Part shown: piece by piece, positions 38,451 to 51,502 of the stretch | How the letters are laid out: each line of letters opens with the position of its first letter | Position numbering within the stretch: position 1 is the first letter of the stretch | DNA from: Pomacea canaliculata | Taxonomy: Eukaryota > Mollusca > Gastropoda > Architaenioglossa > Ampullariidae | Direction of reading: 5' to 3' | Assembly: GCF_003073045.1 (NCBI RefSeq) | Contig: NC_037590.1 | Location: 21,850,449 to 21,914,448, forward strand | Length of the DNA: 64,000 nucleotides | Notes under the pieces: model-generated | Told to the model about the DNA's origin: nothing | The model's input: the letters and a program-made list of their open reading frames with translations, nothing else | The model's database searches: none | Position numbers and translations under genes: made by a program

Positions 38451-39032
38451 GTAAGTTTCTCTCGTCACCGTTAAGATAATTAATGATATGGATGATGTTA
38501 AAAAAAAAAGAAATAAATTTAATGGACGTCCAAATCAGATCTTATAATGTAGGATTCACAAACAAATGGGCAAAGCTTAAGTGCTTTACTTTTATTCGAT
38601 ACATGCTATAGTCATTATCTATATCACACACACAGGCTATATTAATAAAAATACTGCCGTCAATCCTTTATTGATAATAAATAACAGCACCAAAAAGAGT
38701 AATTGCATAATTATTATCACCTTGCAACAATACACACAGATAAACGTACTTATCACTCTGCTTGACCATGGGAGGCAACTCTTGGAAACCTGACGATAAC
38801 TAGCTTATGCATTAACTCCCCTAAAACATTCTAGCAAGCTGTATATTATTTTGTAAACATTTGAAATAAAAGAAGTCTCGATAACAAATAAACTATCGCT
38901 TAAAACAGATACTTGAAACGTTCTGATCATATAACAAAGAGTGGTTAAGGTATAGTCTTCAAACTTTAATAATAATAAAGATAATATAAAATTCTCTTAT
39001 GTAGCTCAATATTCCAGCAATTTAGTATGTTT
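38451..39032. other. Non-coding sequence beside the GBF1 promoter
   Basis: AT-rich, with no recognised exon. The 38581-38793 ORF is low-complexity and not protein-like. Confidence 0.4.
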
Positions 39033-39400
39033 TGCCGCGACAGACGGATATAGAACTATACGCGCTTCCTGGTTCGATAGCCAGTGCTCTAACCACTAGG
39101 GCATCTATAGCTGTTCATCACCAGCAAAAACACGTGCACGTCTTGAACGAAAGGACAGTTGATCTGTTCAGCTGTGGCAAACTCTCTTATTATTGTCACC
39201 CCTTCAGCGAGATTGTAAGGTTAGTGGTTCAGATCTCGTGTCAGGACACGCTCACGTCCATAGGTCTCATAGTGGGAAGTTTTCTCCGCTTTTCTCACCC
39301 CCCTCACTTTTATACGCCTGTTTCCCGTATCCCACTATACACCCTGGTCCCTCCATAGTAAGTATTTAATTACCTCTGTCAGGTAAACCAATCAACCAGT
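39033..39400 (+). mobile_element. tRNA-derived SINE copy with a second tRNA-like head
   Basis: From about 39205 the plus strand reads gttagtggttcagatctcgt, then gggaagttttctccgctttt, then cctggtccctcc and a run ending tcaggtaaaccaatcaacca. The same order occurs in the minus-strand copy at 48.74-49.02 kb. At 39070-39108 the minus strand also reads GCCCTAGTGGTTAGAGCACT followed by GGCTATCGAACC, a degenerate tRNA D-arm/anticodon-like head in the opposite orientation. Confidence 0.6.
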
Positions 39401-41300
39401 CTTGAATAGCGAAAGTGTTGAGAGATGAACGTTTTCTTATCAGCGACAGCTTCTATTCATTAATTTGCTGATATGCCTCAAGCAATTAAGCGGAAGCTTT
39501 TGTGTAAAGGACGGACGAATGGTAAGCATATTAGGATTGTTTGGCAGACGTTCCAGAAATAAACTTTGTCTTCTGCTGTACTTTGCAAATGTGTAAAAAT
39601 ACATCGAGACTTCAATAGTTGGTCTAGACAGAGACATAGACACGTGTCAGCACCCCAGGGACTCCATAGATTGAATGCTAAAATTAGCGAGAACACCTAG
39701 AGATTAAGGTCAAGCCTATAAATAACACTTCCTTCTACAAATAAGTTAGTAAAGTAAAGTAAATGTAAAGCAAAAAAAATAAAAATAAATAAAAATAAAA
39801 TCTTTTGCCTCGGTGAAAGTAAAAGGTCAATTAAGGACCTAACGACCTGAGGAGGCAGTGAGCTTTACTGTACCTAGGAAATTTTTCATACTAATGTTCG
39901 CATCTATACATCATATTTGAAGACGTGTACAAAATGAAAATCCAAATTGAGCAGTTAGATCTAATTTTTTTCAGAATAAATTGTTTAAAAGGACATATAA
40001 AAGCCATTCCTTAATTGCCACACCCCCTAAAGTCTTGCAACCCAGCTGCTGTTCTAGAGATGTAAAAAGGATTTTAAAAATGTCATGTGGTCAAAACACA
40101 TCAGGTATGTCTTCTAAGTGACAGTTTATTTGTTGTCGAGTCTTCCTTTATTTCAAAAGCTTACAAATGTGTCAGATACTGATGTTAACGCCTCTCACTC
40201 TCTCAGGGGACATAATTAGAAGGAGTTTGTAAGACATACACAAGTACCCTCCCTTTATTTGCTTCTTTTCTTTGCCGACATCGCTACAGTCACCGTCGGC
40301 ACAGCACATCGCCTCGATCCCTGAATCCTGTGGTGTACGCCAGGCTGACGTTTGCTAGACTATATTCAATGCTTTAGGGAAAGGGGCAGTGGGAAGCGTC
40401 CTATTTTTTTAACGCTCCCAAACACTTCCACAGCTTTTGTTCTTTTCTTTTTTCATACATTGTTAAAGGTCTAGTACGGCGCAATTGGTTTTTTTTTCTT
40501 ATTGATGTAGTAAAAGCTCAGTGCGAGATACCATTTCCCCCAAATCTGGGTCCATATCACTCTTCCATTTTCAGAATACGTGCATGCAAACATGACCATT
40601 CACAGAAAGCAGTCAACAACACAACTGTCAGAATTAGACATGGATGGATTTGCTTGTGAATGCCTCAGCCAATGGAGGAGCTGAGACCATCAGTAGGAGG
40701 ATCTAGCCGTATTCACCTATATTTGGAGAAAGAGCATCTTTATATAAGCTTTACACTATCATTTAAAAATAATTACACTAAGTAAACTCCTGAGAGTAAG
40801 GATTTCACGGAAGGCTCCATGAGAATATCATTTGCCTTAAAACCGAAGATTTTTCCCTTGCAAACTGCTAATTGTGATTTGTCTACAGACGTCTTGGAAC
40901 GAGCTTTATCAACAGATGTTATAAACTACATCTTTACTTTAATGCTACATCTTTATCTTTATCTAATGATAAATATCGACTGCTGCTTTGTGTGCTGGAG
41001 GATTCACTATTCTCTTTTAACTCGCAAGCTTCCGCGTTTTTAAAGTGATTGAAGATTACTTGTCGAGGTATTTAATCTGGATGACCCTCCTTTAGCTCAT
41101 TGGAATTGTCAATCATGTGTAAGCAAAACCCAGAAACAAGCAGGAAGGCAGTAGAGGCAGGGTTTGTTAGGGTTTATTCATGAGTTTCTTTAGTTTATAA
41201 GGGGTTATTCAGTTAAATTAATGACAAAGGCTTTTTCAGCGAGATTATGGAAGAGTGAAATAATGACATCATTGAGGCAGAGTACAGAAACTAGCCATAG
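39401..41300. other. Non-coding sequence, no gene seen
   Basis: No protein-like exon found. A-rich simple sequence at about 39765-39805 (aaataaaaataaataaaaat). ORFs at 39440-39696 and 40819-41043 show no recognisable motif. Confidence 0.4.
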
Positions 41301-41325
41301 TATTGCATAATGCACATATGTACGT

Positions 41326-41425
41326 ACATGTGTGTGTGTGCGCGCGTGTGTGTGTTTTCGTACACTAAGTGCGTGAGAGACGGTGTGTGTGTGAAAGAAA
41401 GAAAGAGAGAGAGAAAAAAAAAACC
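41326..41425. repeat. (GT)n and (GA)n microsatellite cluster
   Basis: tgtgtgtgtgcgcgcgtgtg at about 41329-41354 and a GAAAGA/GA tract at about 41393-41415 followed by an A-run. A poly-T run of 18 lies close by, at about 41529-41546. Confidence 0.85.
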
Positions 41426-41689
41426 GAGGAAAAAGAAATTGCGGGGGCAGGAGTGGGAGGAATACAACACCACTGCTGGTTGCTTGCCAGATATCTTCCA
41501 TTCCGACCAACTACAATGCTAAATTCTGCTTTTTTTTTTTTTTTCATTTTATTCAAGTTCACGGAGAGGTCCTGGGCACTGGTGTTTTTTTTTCTGCTGG
41601 GTCTATCAGACGCTAAGACCGTTTCCTCGGCTAACAGATGTCTAAACATCTCTACGAAATATAGAAGGGAATGGCAGGGGGCAGATTAG

Positions 41690-43030
41690 CGTGGAAACAC
41701 GAGGCAGAAAAGCAGCCATGCAGAGCAAGAAAAGGAGAATCGCGAAGCCTTCAAGAAGCGGTAAAAGCAACAACACAGGCAGTGTTCCTTTTGCTTTTTA
41801 TCGCAGTATGGTAGCAACTCGGGAGGAGCTGAAGAAAATGGCATTTGACGTAGTAATGACAGTTGAAAGCCGCAACTGCTCTTCAGGCAGTCGATTATCG
41901 TCGGTGTATGCTTGAAAAAATTGTCAACAAGATTTTAAAAATATCTTTTTCCAGATAAATTATTGTCTTGCAGTCGTGGAAACACAGAGCAATATATCAT
42001 TTTAGGGAATACGATAGATTACAGAAGAGGAAGGCGGTAACTTAACTATGCAATCTTAGACCGGATGTGGAGAGATTGTCGAAAACACCAGGTAAGAGTG
42101 AAGGAACATCACGATTTCGTTGTTAAGGACTGAGATGGCGTCATCTGGCAGCGACTACAACATACAGCAGCCCCACTCTGTAAGCACGCATCCGTACGCA
42201 ACGACACTCACGTGCTCTCTCGTACTTATCAACGTACGCGCACACAAACATCTAGTCTTCGCATAGACACTTAACCCGCTTCTTCGCTCGGTCTTTTCTC
42301 TCTCCAGCTTCCTCTCCTCAACCTCTGTCAGGTGCTGTTGGAGAGGTTAAAAAATAAAATGATGGAGAGGTTAACAGTCCACGACTCAACAGTTATAGTC
42401 ACTCAAACTATATTTACTTCTCAGGGTGCTTATGTCAAGTGCTTGGCGGAGGTCTCGGCCAGTCGACCCAAACCTGAGGCATTCGACTGTAGAGGAACAG
42501 GTGTGGACAAAGACTGGCAGACGAATAAAAGGTTTGGAAGAGGAGTAAGAGGCAGACTTCATAATTATGTGTGTGAATGTGAGTGAGAGAGAGAGAGATA
42601 ATTCTCTACTCTATTCTTCTTCTGCATGTTTGAAGCAGAAAAGAGATCGGACTAGTTACATAACTTTACAAAGAAACAGCAAAACAACAACAACAGCAAA
42701 ATGAGACGGATACTATTCTCAGACAAGAGTTTCAACAAAAACAACAAGGAGACTATTCTCAGACACGAAGTCACACGTATGCTAACCATTAAGATGGCAG
42801 GTCGGATGAGTTGATACCTGACACCCCGCGGTCATGCCTCAGTCGCCAAGAAAAAGGCCACGTTATACAGCGGTTGTGATCTTCATCCAACCCTCGAGGT
42901 AGAAATGCTAAACCGGAATAGCCAGAAGACAGTGGAGGTAATTGGCGAGGGTTTACATCGTCTGAGAGAATGAACCTGGTGGCAAGACTGATAATAAAAG
43001 GAGAGAGAGTGGTGACGACTTAAGAGAGGG
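41690..43030. other. Non-coding sequence, no gene seen
   Basis: ORFs at 41691-41915 and 42332-42586 (+) are the longest. Neither has a recognised domain, a convincing splice context or a conserved-looking core. Short CAA-rich and GAGA tracts are present. Confidence 0.35.
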
Positions 43031-43250
43031 GAATGTATGCATATATGTGTTTATGCATGTGTATATGTGTGCAGGCGTGTATGTGTATGTATATGTGTGT
43101 TTTATGTGTATATATGAATACGCTTGTATGTGTAAATGAGCCTACGTATGCATATGCATGTGTGATTGTATGTATGTGTACATGTGGGTGCATGCATCTG
43201 TGTACATGTGTTTATATATGTGTATATATGTATGTGTGTGTATGTTTGCG
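43030..43250. repeat. Long TATG/TG-type simple-sequence tract
   Basis: About 220 bases of degenerate tatgtgtgta / tgcatgtgta words with alternating purine-pyrimidine character, a potential Z-DNA-prone stretch. The ORF through it is only a translation of the simple repeat. Confidence 0.85.
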
Positions 43251-43574
43251 AAGATGATGCTAAAACTGGGTGGGAAAAACCGAGAGAGATAGAGAGAGAG
43301 AGGAAAGAGGAATGTCGCCGCTTGGCAAGCTAGAACTGCCCCCTGGGATGTAACCTTTCGATGGGCAGTTGATAGAAGGGAGGCTGCTGCTGCTGCTGCG
43401 CGGTTTCCACAGAAGTAACGGGCGACCCAATGGGCATGTGTGATGACACTTCCGTGAACCCTCCACGTTTACCTGCAGCAGCCAAGAAAACAGGACTCAG
43501 AGTGGGTCAAAGGGAAATGAGGAGTCGCTTTAATCAACTTGTGTTTTGTGAAACGCACCAACCCTAGGTTCGCG

Positions 43575-43645
43575 CTCGTGTATGCGTGCGTGCGTGCGTG
43601 TGTGAGAGAGAGAGAGAAAGAAAGAAAGAGGAAAGAGAGTAGTAC
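43575..43645. repeat. (TGCG)n / (GA)n / (GAAA)n compound microsatellite
   Basis: tgcgtgcgtgcgtgcgtgtg followed by gagagagagagaaagaaaga. A further tg-rich patch lies at about 43770-43810 and a (CA)n patch at about 44185-44215. Confidence 0.85.
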
Positions 43646-44219
43646 ATCACTATGTACCTGTAGAGCAGTCATAGTTAATAAGGAGAATAAGTCTTCGAAT
43701 CTTTGGAAAGGCAAAACTGTCTGCGTTCCGATAAGACGAAAAAGATGCGCGCTTGCGAGTGTATGTGCGATTATGTGTGCATGTATGTGTGTGCATGCGT
43801 GTACATGTGATTCATAGGATGTATACTAACATGTCTGAGGAAATTTTTTGCACATGGATGCATAATTGCATACTCTTATGTGTGTCACGGAATGATCCAG
43901 CTGGGTAAGAGTGCACCGATATTCCAAGAGAATTCTTTTTCTTTTAAAACGATCGAAATAACAATGCTTTCGTGCAAGTCTGGTCTTTACCTACTTTCGA
44001 CGAATGTTTTCTCTCGGTACACCTAAGTTTAACTCTTGCTGCACATGTCTTATCTCAACATTCCAGCTTCTTCGTTTTGCTTTTAAACACATGCGCTCTC
44101 CCTTTAAATTTTTCTTTAACCCGTCATGTTGCGAGATAGCGCGACCTCTTAGGAACAGAAGGTGCGCTCGAGCGTGCGTACGCACACCCACACACACACG
44201 CATACACACATACACCACT

Positions 44220-47200
44220 GCTTTTCCTGTCGCTTACGAGGAGGCACACGGACGAGCGTGTCGTTGAGGTCTGATGGGAGACGAACCCTCAACAGCTCAG
44301 ATTGATGGACACTTCGAGTAGTCCGAGGGAAATGGGCGAACTCGACTACTACAAACAAACACGGGCATGTCATCAGTGGAAGATCATTGGCTCTCTACAT
44401 AACGCCCTCGCCATCACCATCAGGATAGTATGATTGAAATTGCAATACAATTATCATCAGCATAAATTAATATAGAAGAATTTAATCACTGTAAAATCAC
44501 CTAAAATCACAATCAAGTAGGATAAGATACTCTCGAGGCAATCACCATTGGAACACGAGCACTCAAAAATAAACAAACACAGGGAGGCCAATCTCAAGGG
44601 TATTACATCGGAGTAATATTCCATCCTAGATGGCCTTTGTTTGCGTTATTTTGAATATGGGGATTCCCCTGTTTCCCCCCTGAAATCTCTTTGGTTGCAG
44701 TCTGATCTTACAGAACACAAGGAGTGTTTTCTGTCAATGAGAGCGAGCGTGTACAACAAGCTTGAGGGTGGAGCGGCTGACTAGGATGGGATTCGCTTGG
44801 TGCCAGTGACCGGAGAGCGGGTCTCTAGAAAACCTTGGAGTTTAATCATGGAGTTAGAGTTGATGAGACAGAGGATGTGTTAGGAGAATAACCCAGAAAG
44901 TCGCTGGCCATTCTCGTTCATTTTGTCAAAACCACATTTCCCAAGGCAGAAGGAAAGGTGGGCATGATTCATAGTCAAGCTTACTCTTGCGTTAAAGTTC
45001 TCCCCCAGAGCCTCCCTATGTTGCCTGAGTGTTCATGCTACAAAGTGGACAGGGTCATTAGATGGAGAAAGAAGATATGTTAGGGCGAGGATGAAGCACC
45101 ACAAAGAATCGAACCCGATGTTGCGGCAGTAGCAAACCAAGCATGCACACACACACACACGAGCAGAGCACCAAACAGACCGAGGTGAGTATATCTCCCA
45201 TATAACCCCGCGACAGCACAGACTTTGACCCTAGACAGGGTGGATCAAGGTGGAAGCACTCTATCAATGGTTCCATTTATTGCATCAACCAGAACATTCT
45301 TTTGTCCTGGAAGTCTCCATCTGACACTAGGAACAGAGTCCTGAACCACAGCGTTGCTAAGAACAGCTTGATAACAAAAGTGTAGAAGAAAATTCGAAAT
45401 TATATCTTTGATAATACTTTTATTATACCATGTGTGCCAATATGACAGGGTCATAGTCTGAGTGATTTATAATTCATGTTCAGTATTTGAGCATCTTACA
45501 CTGTGGTTCAAGAGCTGGTGCTGGTCTTTGTAGATGTGTCAGGAACCCTTGACGGGGGCATGATGGAATAAGGTAGGAGGGTTTCAACAAAGTTTTCTGA
45601 AGAATGAGTATGACACTGCTTAAGAATCACATGGAACTCTGGTATAACGCAAGACAGGAAGGTTTGTAAACCTTTTTGATGTAGAGAGCGAGAAACGGGT
45701 TTTACTGAGGTAAGTATTTGTCCGTCAGACACATTACAGAACAAAGGTCTTCATGGACTGTCGTCCTCCCCAGCCTCTCGGTGCATTCAAGCTTCTGTAC
45801 ACTTTATGGACACAGTTTCCCCCGCGAAGAGATGTAACAGTTCTGTAAATATGTTGAATTTAGGTTTGAAATTTGCATACTCATAATATGTTATTCGAAA
45901 CCACTCGCACATGTTCCCAGGTGTGGTAGTCTGGTCACAGCAGGTGTTGCAAATAGATTTTTATTTGAGCATTCTTGGCCCCTTTTAAAACTCACAAGAA
46001 CACATATTTGCGAGCTACTTCATTCAAATAAATATCGTGGTATTGAGCGTTTTCCTATGCTATAATAAGAATGATTGGCCTTAAAAGGAAACATTGCCGT
46101 GAGCGAAGGGTTGGGAGCGCAGTCAGTTAAATAGTTTTAAAGCCGCCTGAGCCTCATTTGGACACATTAACGCTTGCACAAAGGAACTCTCCAGGGAATT
46201 ACTGCCAAACTGTAACTGCCAGACGTCCAGCAGCGCATCTGACGTCCTTACAACATCTGCAACGGGGTTAGGACAGCTCGGAGGAGGTTGGGGTAGTAGG
46301 GGAGGGGAAGGTCAAAGCTGAAGTTCACTGACTTCTTAAGTTGCCTGCTAAGTAGACAGCTATTAAGTGTCGTCTGTCTCAAGAGATAAAAGAAACGAAT
46401 GGGGCAGGAGGGAGGGAATGTGAAGTGGGGGGGGGGACATAAAAGACAGACACGTGGGAGGGCGTGAGTGAGACATTGTTATTACCGTTGTTTGAAAATG
46501 TAACGCTTTGTATGCTCGAATGGACAATCTCTGCCAAGCTTTGGCCGTTACAACCTTTCTCGATCGATGCCATACGTGGGCAGGAGGGAAAAAATATGCC
46601 TCCCACACTTCAGAAACAGCTCCATCAGCGTCTTGTTTTTCTTCCAGATTTTTCTTACACCCATTCCGTGCGTTTCGGCCTTGTAAGACCACGGCAACAA
46701 CACAGCTAATTGCTTGTAAAAAAAAAAAAAAAAAATCTTGAAGGCTTTAGTCCAGGGACAGCAACAAAAATAAGAATTGCAAATGCACGTGGCTAGTCAG
46801 CTAATTATAGCTTGCACGTTGCAAACATCTGTGACATTTTACACTAACTTTGGTCATAATTTTTCTTTTATTGCCCGGCTTCTCGTGCTATTTTTAGAGA
46901 GGTCGTAAAAGATGCTGGTCCTGCTGAGGCTAGACTTCAACCTCGCGACTGAACCTTTCAGCCCGAGTAAGCAGCGAGTGAACGCCTGGCCGTGTGTGCG
47001 CTGCTGTGGAAGGCCAAGGGTGGACCCAAGACATCTGGAGAGGTGGCCAGCAATATTTGCCGGTATAGTCCTCGTGTGACTAGAGTGTCCAGAAGCACTC
47101 CAGGCTATTACACAAGTCTGTAGGGTTCATTGACCTTTTAGACAATGCAATGCTGAAAAACTAGACGATTATGGAAGAATTGAAAAGAAAAAATATATAT

Positions 47201-48235
47201 AAAGAATGAAAAAGGTCGTTGGGGAATTGATGTGTTATTGGAGTAACAAATAAACGGCGGAATATTTGTCAAACAAGAAAAATGAGATTAACAGCACACA
47301 GGAATGGTCAAAACGGATATGACAGTCCAAAAATTAATTCTAACATAATAAAACTCAACATACTCGCTAAGGAAGCCACGCCGTCTAAAGAGGAAGTGAC
47401 GTGTAGACAAAAGTAGACATCTTTTCGGAGAATTCGAATCGTGGATTTACCAGTCTTATCAAAGGATTGCTTTTATATCAAACAAAAACTGGTTGATTTA
47501 TTATTGTATTATTTATGTGGAGACCAGATATTATAATTTTCTGTCTCATTTGACCAATACTTTTTCTTAACCAATTATAGTGGTGTGTGTGTGTTTGTGT
47601 GTGTTTTACCTCCAAATCGCTATATGCAAAATGCTTACTGCTCAGAAACTGCTGTTGCTATATGATTAACAAGCAATGCCAATCAAGCCAGTCAAAGCTG
47701 TGGCTTATCTTCGCTTCCTCTCTGTTGTTATGCTCGGCTTCTTCACTCCAATCGTGTTGATGTCTATCAATCCTGGCAACAGCTGGCCGACTTGTCTTCG
47801 TACGAACGGGAGAAAAAACTGCAGCCAACGGTCGTCACTGTAACGCCTAACGCTATTTCCACGATGCATGGCGAGCCAAAACCATAAAGGGAGGCTTGGG
47901 TTTTAATGCCAGTACCTGGGACTGAAGTTTGGATGCTCGCATTGGTGTCTTCAAAGCTCGTGCGCATGCGCCACACCCACGCGGCCGCACGTGCGTCAGA
48001 TCCCGCGATAGTCACTTGTTACACGTGAGTACAGTAACCGCCCAGCTTGTTTACCGTCATGGCAAGAGAGATATGCAACATAAAATTCAAAGATAGCCAT
48101 GGAACATGACTCGGGAAGAAAAAAAAAGGGAGAAAGAAATGCCTGTATACGGGACAGGAAGTGGGTCACTCGCATTCAGTGAGTTTACAAGAGTTAAAGG
48201 TCACGAAATCTTTCACGATTTAGGTCGCGATCGTC
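44220..48235. other. Non-coding sequence, no confident gene
   Basis: Two minus-strand ORFs here read somewhat protein-like: 45245-45454 (ends VVQDSVPSVRWRLPGQKNVL then VDAINGTIDRVLPP) and 45508-45744 (LQTFLSCVIPEFHVILKQCH region). No homology, start or splice linkage could be established for either. A ten-G run lies at 46427-46436, a 17-A run at about 46719-46735 and a (GT)n at 47581-47606. Confidence 0.35.
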
Positions 48236-48739
48236 AACATGTGCATAAAGTTTGTCACGATGGACAATGCCTCTAAATCTCCCTCCCTCTCTCTCCCACT
48301 CCTGACCCTAGCCCAACCCTCCCTGCCACCGCCGACATACATGAATGTTTTGTGGAAGATCTGGTCGATGACTGAAACTGATTTCTTCCCTGGCCGCACG
48401 CGTGTCTGGCTCCATGCGGTGCTCGGCCCCAGGAGCAGCTGCTTACACAGTTCTGACGGCCTTCATTCGATCGGACATTTTCTTCGCCCGCTACAGTGAC
48501 TGGCCCTCTCCCAGCTTTATCGGCTCTCTGACCTTTCTGGAAGACAAGAGGGGTCCTGGGAGAAACCGATTAGCTTCTGTTATCTACTGACGTGAAGATC
48601 ATCGTGTATCTGACCAGAGTTCGCCTTCTGCTGCCTTCATATTGTAAGACTTCCCCGCCCTGCAGGGGTCATCACCGGAACTTTTTTTTTTTAGTGAAGC
48701 TTGAAATCACTGTCATGTGAAATGTTCATTGACGTATTG

Positions 48740-49022
48740 AAATTTCGATTAGGTCAAGTGCTTGGATGGCGATCCCAAGTTTCCGCATATGTAGTGTAAA
48801 CAGGATGATTGGTTGGTTGGTTGATTTGGTGAGAAAGTGCTTCCACCTAGAGGTGATTTTGTGCTATGACGGCAGGGAGGGGATGGAGGAAATCGGAGTA
48901 CCCGAAGAAAACTTCCAGCCCTGTGAATAGGTGTCATACAGAATGTTCCGAGACGAGATCTGAGCCTAGGGCCACTCACTGAAGTGGTGATAACTTTTAA
49001 CCACTACACTAGAGGGCGCACC
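48740..49022 (-). mobile_element. tRNA-derived SINE copy
   Basis: On the minus strand it starts GCGCCCTCTAGTGTAGTGGT (tRNA A-box-like head), then CTCAGATCTCGTCTCGG, then GGAAGTTTTCTTCGGGTACT followed by CCGATTTCCTCC, and ends in a reiterated CAACCAACCAACC tail. The central GGAAGTTTTCT block and the AACCAATCAACC tail are shared with the copy at 39.2-39.4 kb. Confidence 0.65.
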
Positions 49023-49348
49023 TGTATGCAAGTGCAATAGAGAATCGGCCTCAGATATTTTAGAGTTAAATCTGCATTTTATTGGTAACCGAAATTTGTA
49101 TTATAAAAAAAGAAAGAAAATGTGTTTATACACGTAGAATTCGACCGACGCAGCGCGAATGACTGAAGTGCATGCCCATGATCAGCAATCCTTAGAAACT
49201 GATGTTTGTGTGTTGAGGACTGTAATAACATCCGGTTCTGTATCCACAAAGTTCGGCAGGTGTGTAACCAAGCTTCGTCAGCATCTCGTGAACGCTGGAT
49301 TGTTCTTGACACACATTTTCCTCTTCGATCAAAGCGATTCATAATAAG

Positions 49349-49570
49349 TTATGACTTCGTCATAAACACGTTAATACAACGTAAACTGTGAAATCCGAGC
49401 AGGACACAGGTGCACAGCGGAACCGCTGCTCCAACACCAACACCAATGTTGACACCAACACCACCTTGTGCACCTCCATCATACCAGCAAGGCTTGGCTG
49501 TTACACCCCCGTGCATCTTATGATGATCCGTGAGGAAGAGCAAAATCGCTCTTAGTCCAAAGGAACCCAT
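49349..49570 (-). other. Small glycine/valine-rich ORF, uncertain
   Basis: A 73-codon ORF whose middle reads KPCWYDGGAQGGVGVNIGVG, then VGAAVPLCTCVLLG. It could form a short hydrophobic segment, and it sits beside the CpG-rich block. A possible acceptor (pyrimidine-rich, ATAAG|ATGCACGG) lies inside it. Part of the composition comes from a GGTGTTGGTGTT-like reiteration, so it may be simple sequence. No family recognised. Confidence 0.2.
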
Positions 49571-49619
49571 CCTCCTTCGGGGCGACCTCGAAGTAATGAA
49601 ACATCAAGACTGCAACGAC

Positions 49620-50985
49620 TGCCATCTCGTGGCGGCCGCGCCATTGATTCTCTTTGGAGGCACTCCTCTCTGGCCAACGTCAGCACGCTCACCACCGCAC
49701 TTCAACTCATTCAGAACACTTTCAGGTTGTCGGGTTTCTCATGTTCCTCCGCCAAGCCGGTTCCCGCAACCTCTCTTGTCTTCATCACTTGTCTTCCAGC
49801 GCCAGTCCGACGTGGGCGCGAGATGCGCAACCCCACCTCCGCGCATCCTTCGTACACACTTGTTGGAGCGGCACCATTTGTTATTGCAGACTCGTCTGTA
49901 ACCTACTTCCAGCCCAGAAGTCTTCGGTATTCCTTTCTCCCCACCCTACCCCCACACTCCCACCCTACCCCGACGACTTTGCTCCTACTCGCAGTTTCTC
50001 CCACACATGTACAGCCATTACAGACGCTTGAAGCGAGCGGGCCTTCCACTCCTTCGGCGTGAATAGTCTGGAATTCTCTGGCGGTCGTTGATCATTCCTG
50101 CTCCCGTATCGTGCGGAATTTGCAGTAAAACGAACACGGTCCACTCGCCACCCGGTTTCTTCCCCCCCTACCCCCGGGCTATCAGGTCCGTGAGCGCCGC
50201 GCGCGTGCACGAAGAATGATGCGGCCTCCGTGGGTGGCTCGCTCGTTCCACAAACTTGTATTACTGGACTGCTGGCAGATGATTTTTTTTTTCCAGGCAG
50301 GTGTGTACAAAGCTTCCGGTCTAGTCACAGTCATTGTTAAAGCTCGCCGAGACTAACAGCGGAGAACTTCGCAAGAGGCTAAGCGTTGGTCTCGGCAATC
50401 CACCTATTCATGTCTGTGTTCGTTGTCTTCCAAGTCCATTCTATCCCCGTCCTTCCCCATCCCCTGCATGTCGGTCCGAGAGCGCACAACCCTGACTTCT
50501 CCGCTTGGCTATCTTGTCTCGGTATCCGAAACCATTGTGTTCCTTCTCTCAACCTCCAACCCACCCAATCACAACCTGTACCACTCACATCATCCTCCAC
50601 ATACTTCCTCTCGAGTTTAAAAATATTAGGACGTGGAACCGCATGGTGCACACACCAAGATGTAAACAAGTCCCCTCTACTCCCCACCCCGCTCGCCTCC
50701 CCATCCTCCACTCCGTGGTGGCGCTGCGAGGGCAGGCGGGTTGGCTCACAGTGGGGCACGTGCAAGCAGCGAAGCCAGAGAACGGCCCGTGCAGTTGCCG
50801 TGCCGGGGGCGTCTATGTCGTCGTAGTTGTTGAAGCCGTCGTTGAACCGTTCCCGTTTATTTTCTGGTCCCCCACCTCACCATCCTTGTGGGTCCGCGAT
50901 GTGCGAGATCGGTCGAGATCGTCTGACAACGCGGTTGCGAGCGTGAGTTGTGTTCACGGTGCTGTGTGACTGTGGTGTGTGGTTG
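49620..50985. promoter_or_regulatory. CpG-rich block, candidate promoter/CpG island
   Basis: Clearly GC- and CpG-richer than all flanking DNA, with CCCACC/CTCC-rich pyrimidine stretches. A plus-strand donor-like site (GCGAGC|GTGAGTTGTG, about 50942/50943) closes it. Long ORFs cross it in several frames on both strands, the usual effect of high GC with few stops, so I do not call any of them. It may be the promoter or first exon of an unidentified gene. Confidence 0.35.
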
Positions 50986-51502
50986 GTGTAATTGTCTAGC
51001 CGCATCACCTTGTTGTTCTTCGCACACCACACGATTGTTATCTGGGGGCTTGTGTTTAGAAAGGTGTTAGATTACCCAAAGGCCCCACTGGGGCCCAGGA
51101 CACTAATCAGAAGTAATGCTACACTTGTTTTTGGTGGACACCTCTCCTGTTTGGCGGTTAACTACGCGTGACTGTTATCACGAACCTTTCCATTTGTAAG
51201 CATACTTGCACTCCTAGAAAACAAACAACTAAAACCCACGCACACTCTTGCACGCTCAAAAGTATGCAGCCCTGTTTAACGAGAACTTCAGCAACACCCA
51301 CTCTCTACACACACACACGCAGGTGTTGCAGATAGTAAACACTAAACAAAATATTTTTGTTTTTTTATAAAGACAGAATACTCACTATAGAAGTCATCCA
51401 GCCACGACAACGATGGCTCCAGCAACTAGGCTTTGGGAGTGGGAGTGAGAGAAGGGGAAAGAGGAGTAGAGGGGGTGAGAGAGGGATTGAGAGAGGTCTT
51501 AC
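50986..51502. other. Non-coding sequence
   Basis: Contains a GA-rich tract (about 51430-51495) and no recognisable exon. Confidence 0.35.

Noticed and set aside
39032..39358. 108-codon ORF on the plus strand
   Set aside because: It runs through the tRNA-derived SINE sequence and has no protein features.
43033..43257. Cys/Met/Tyr/Val-rich 74-codon ORF resembling a cysteine-rich peptide
   Set aside because: It is the translation of a degenerate TATG/TG simple repeat; no signal peptide pattern or cysteine framework.
50379..50969. Long ORFs (128-154 codons) on both strands in the GC-rich block
   Set aside because: Overlapping open frames on both strands reflect high GC with few stops. None has a recognisable domain or splice-consistent ends.
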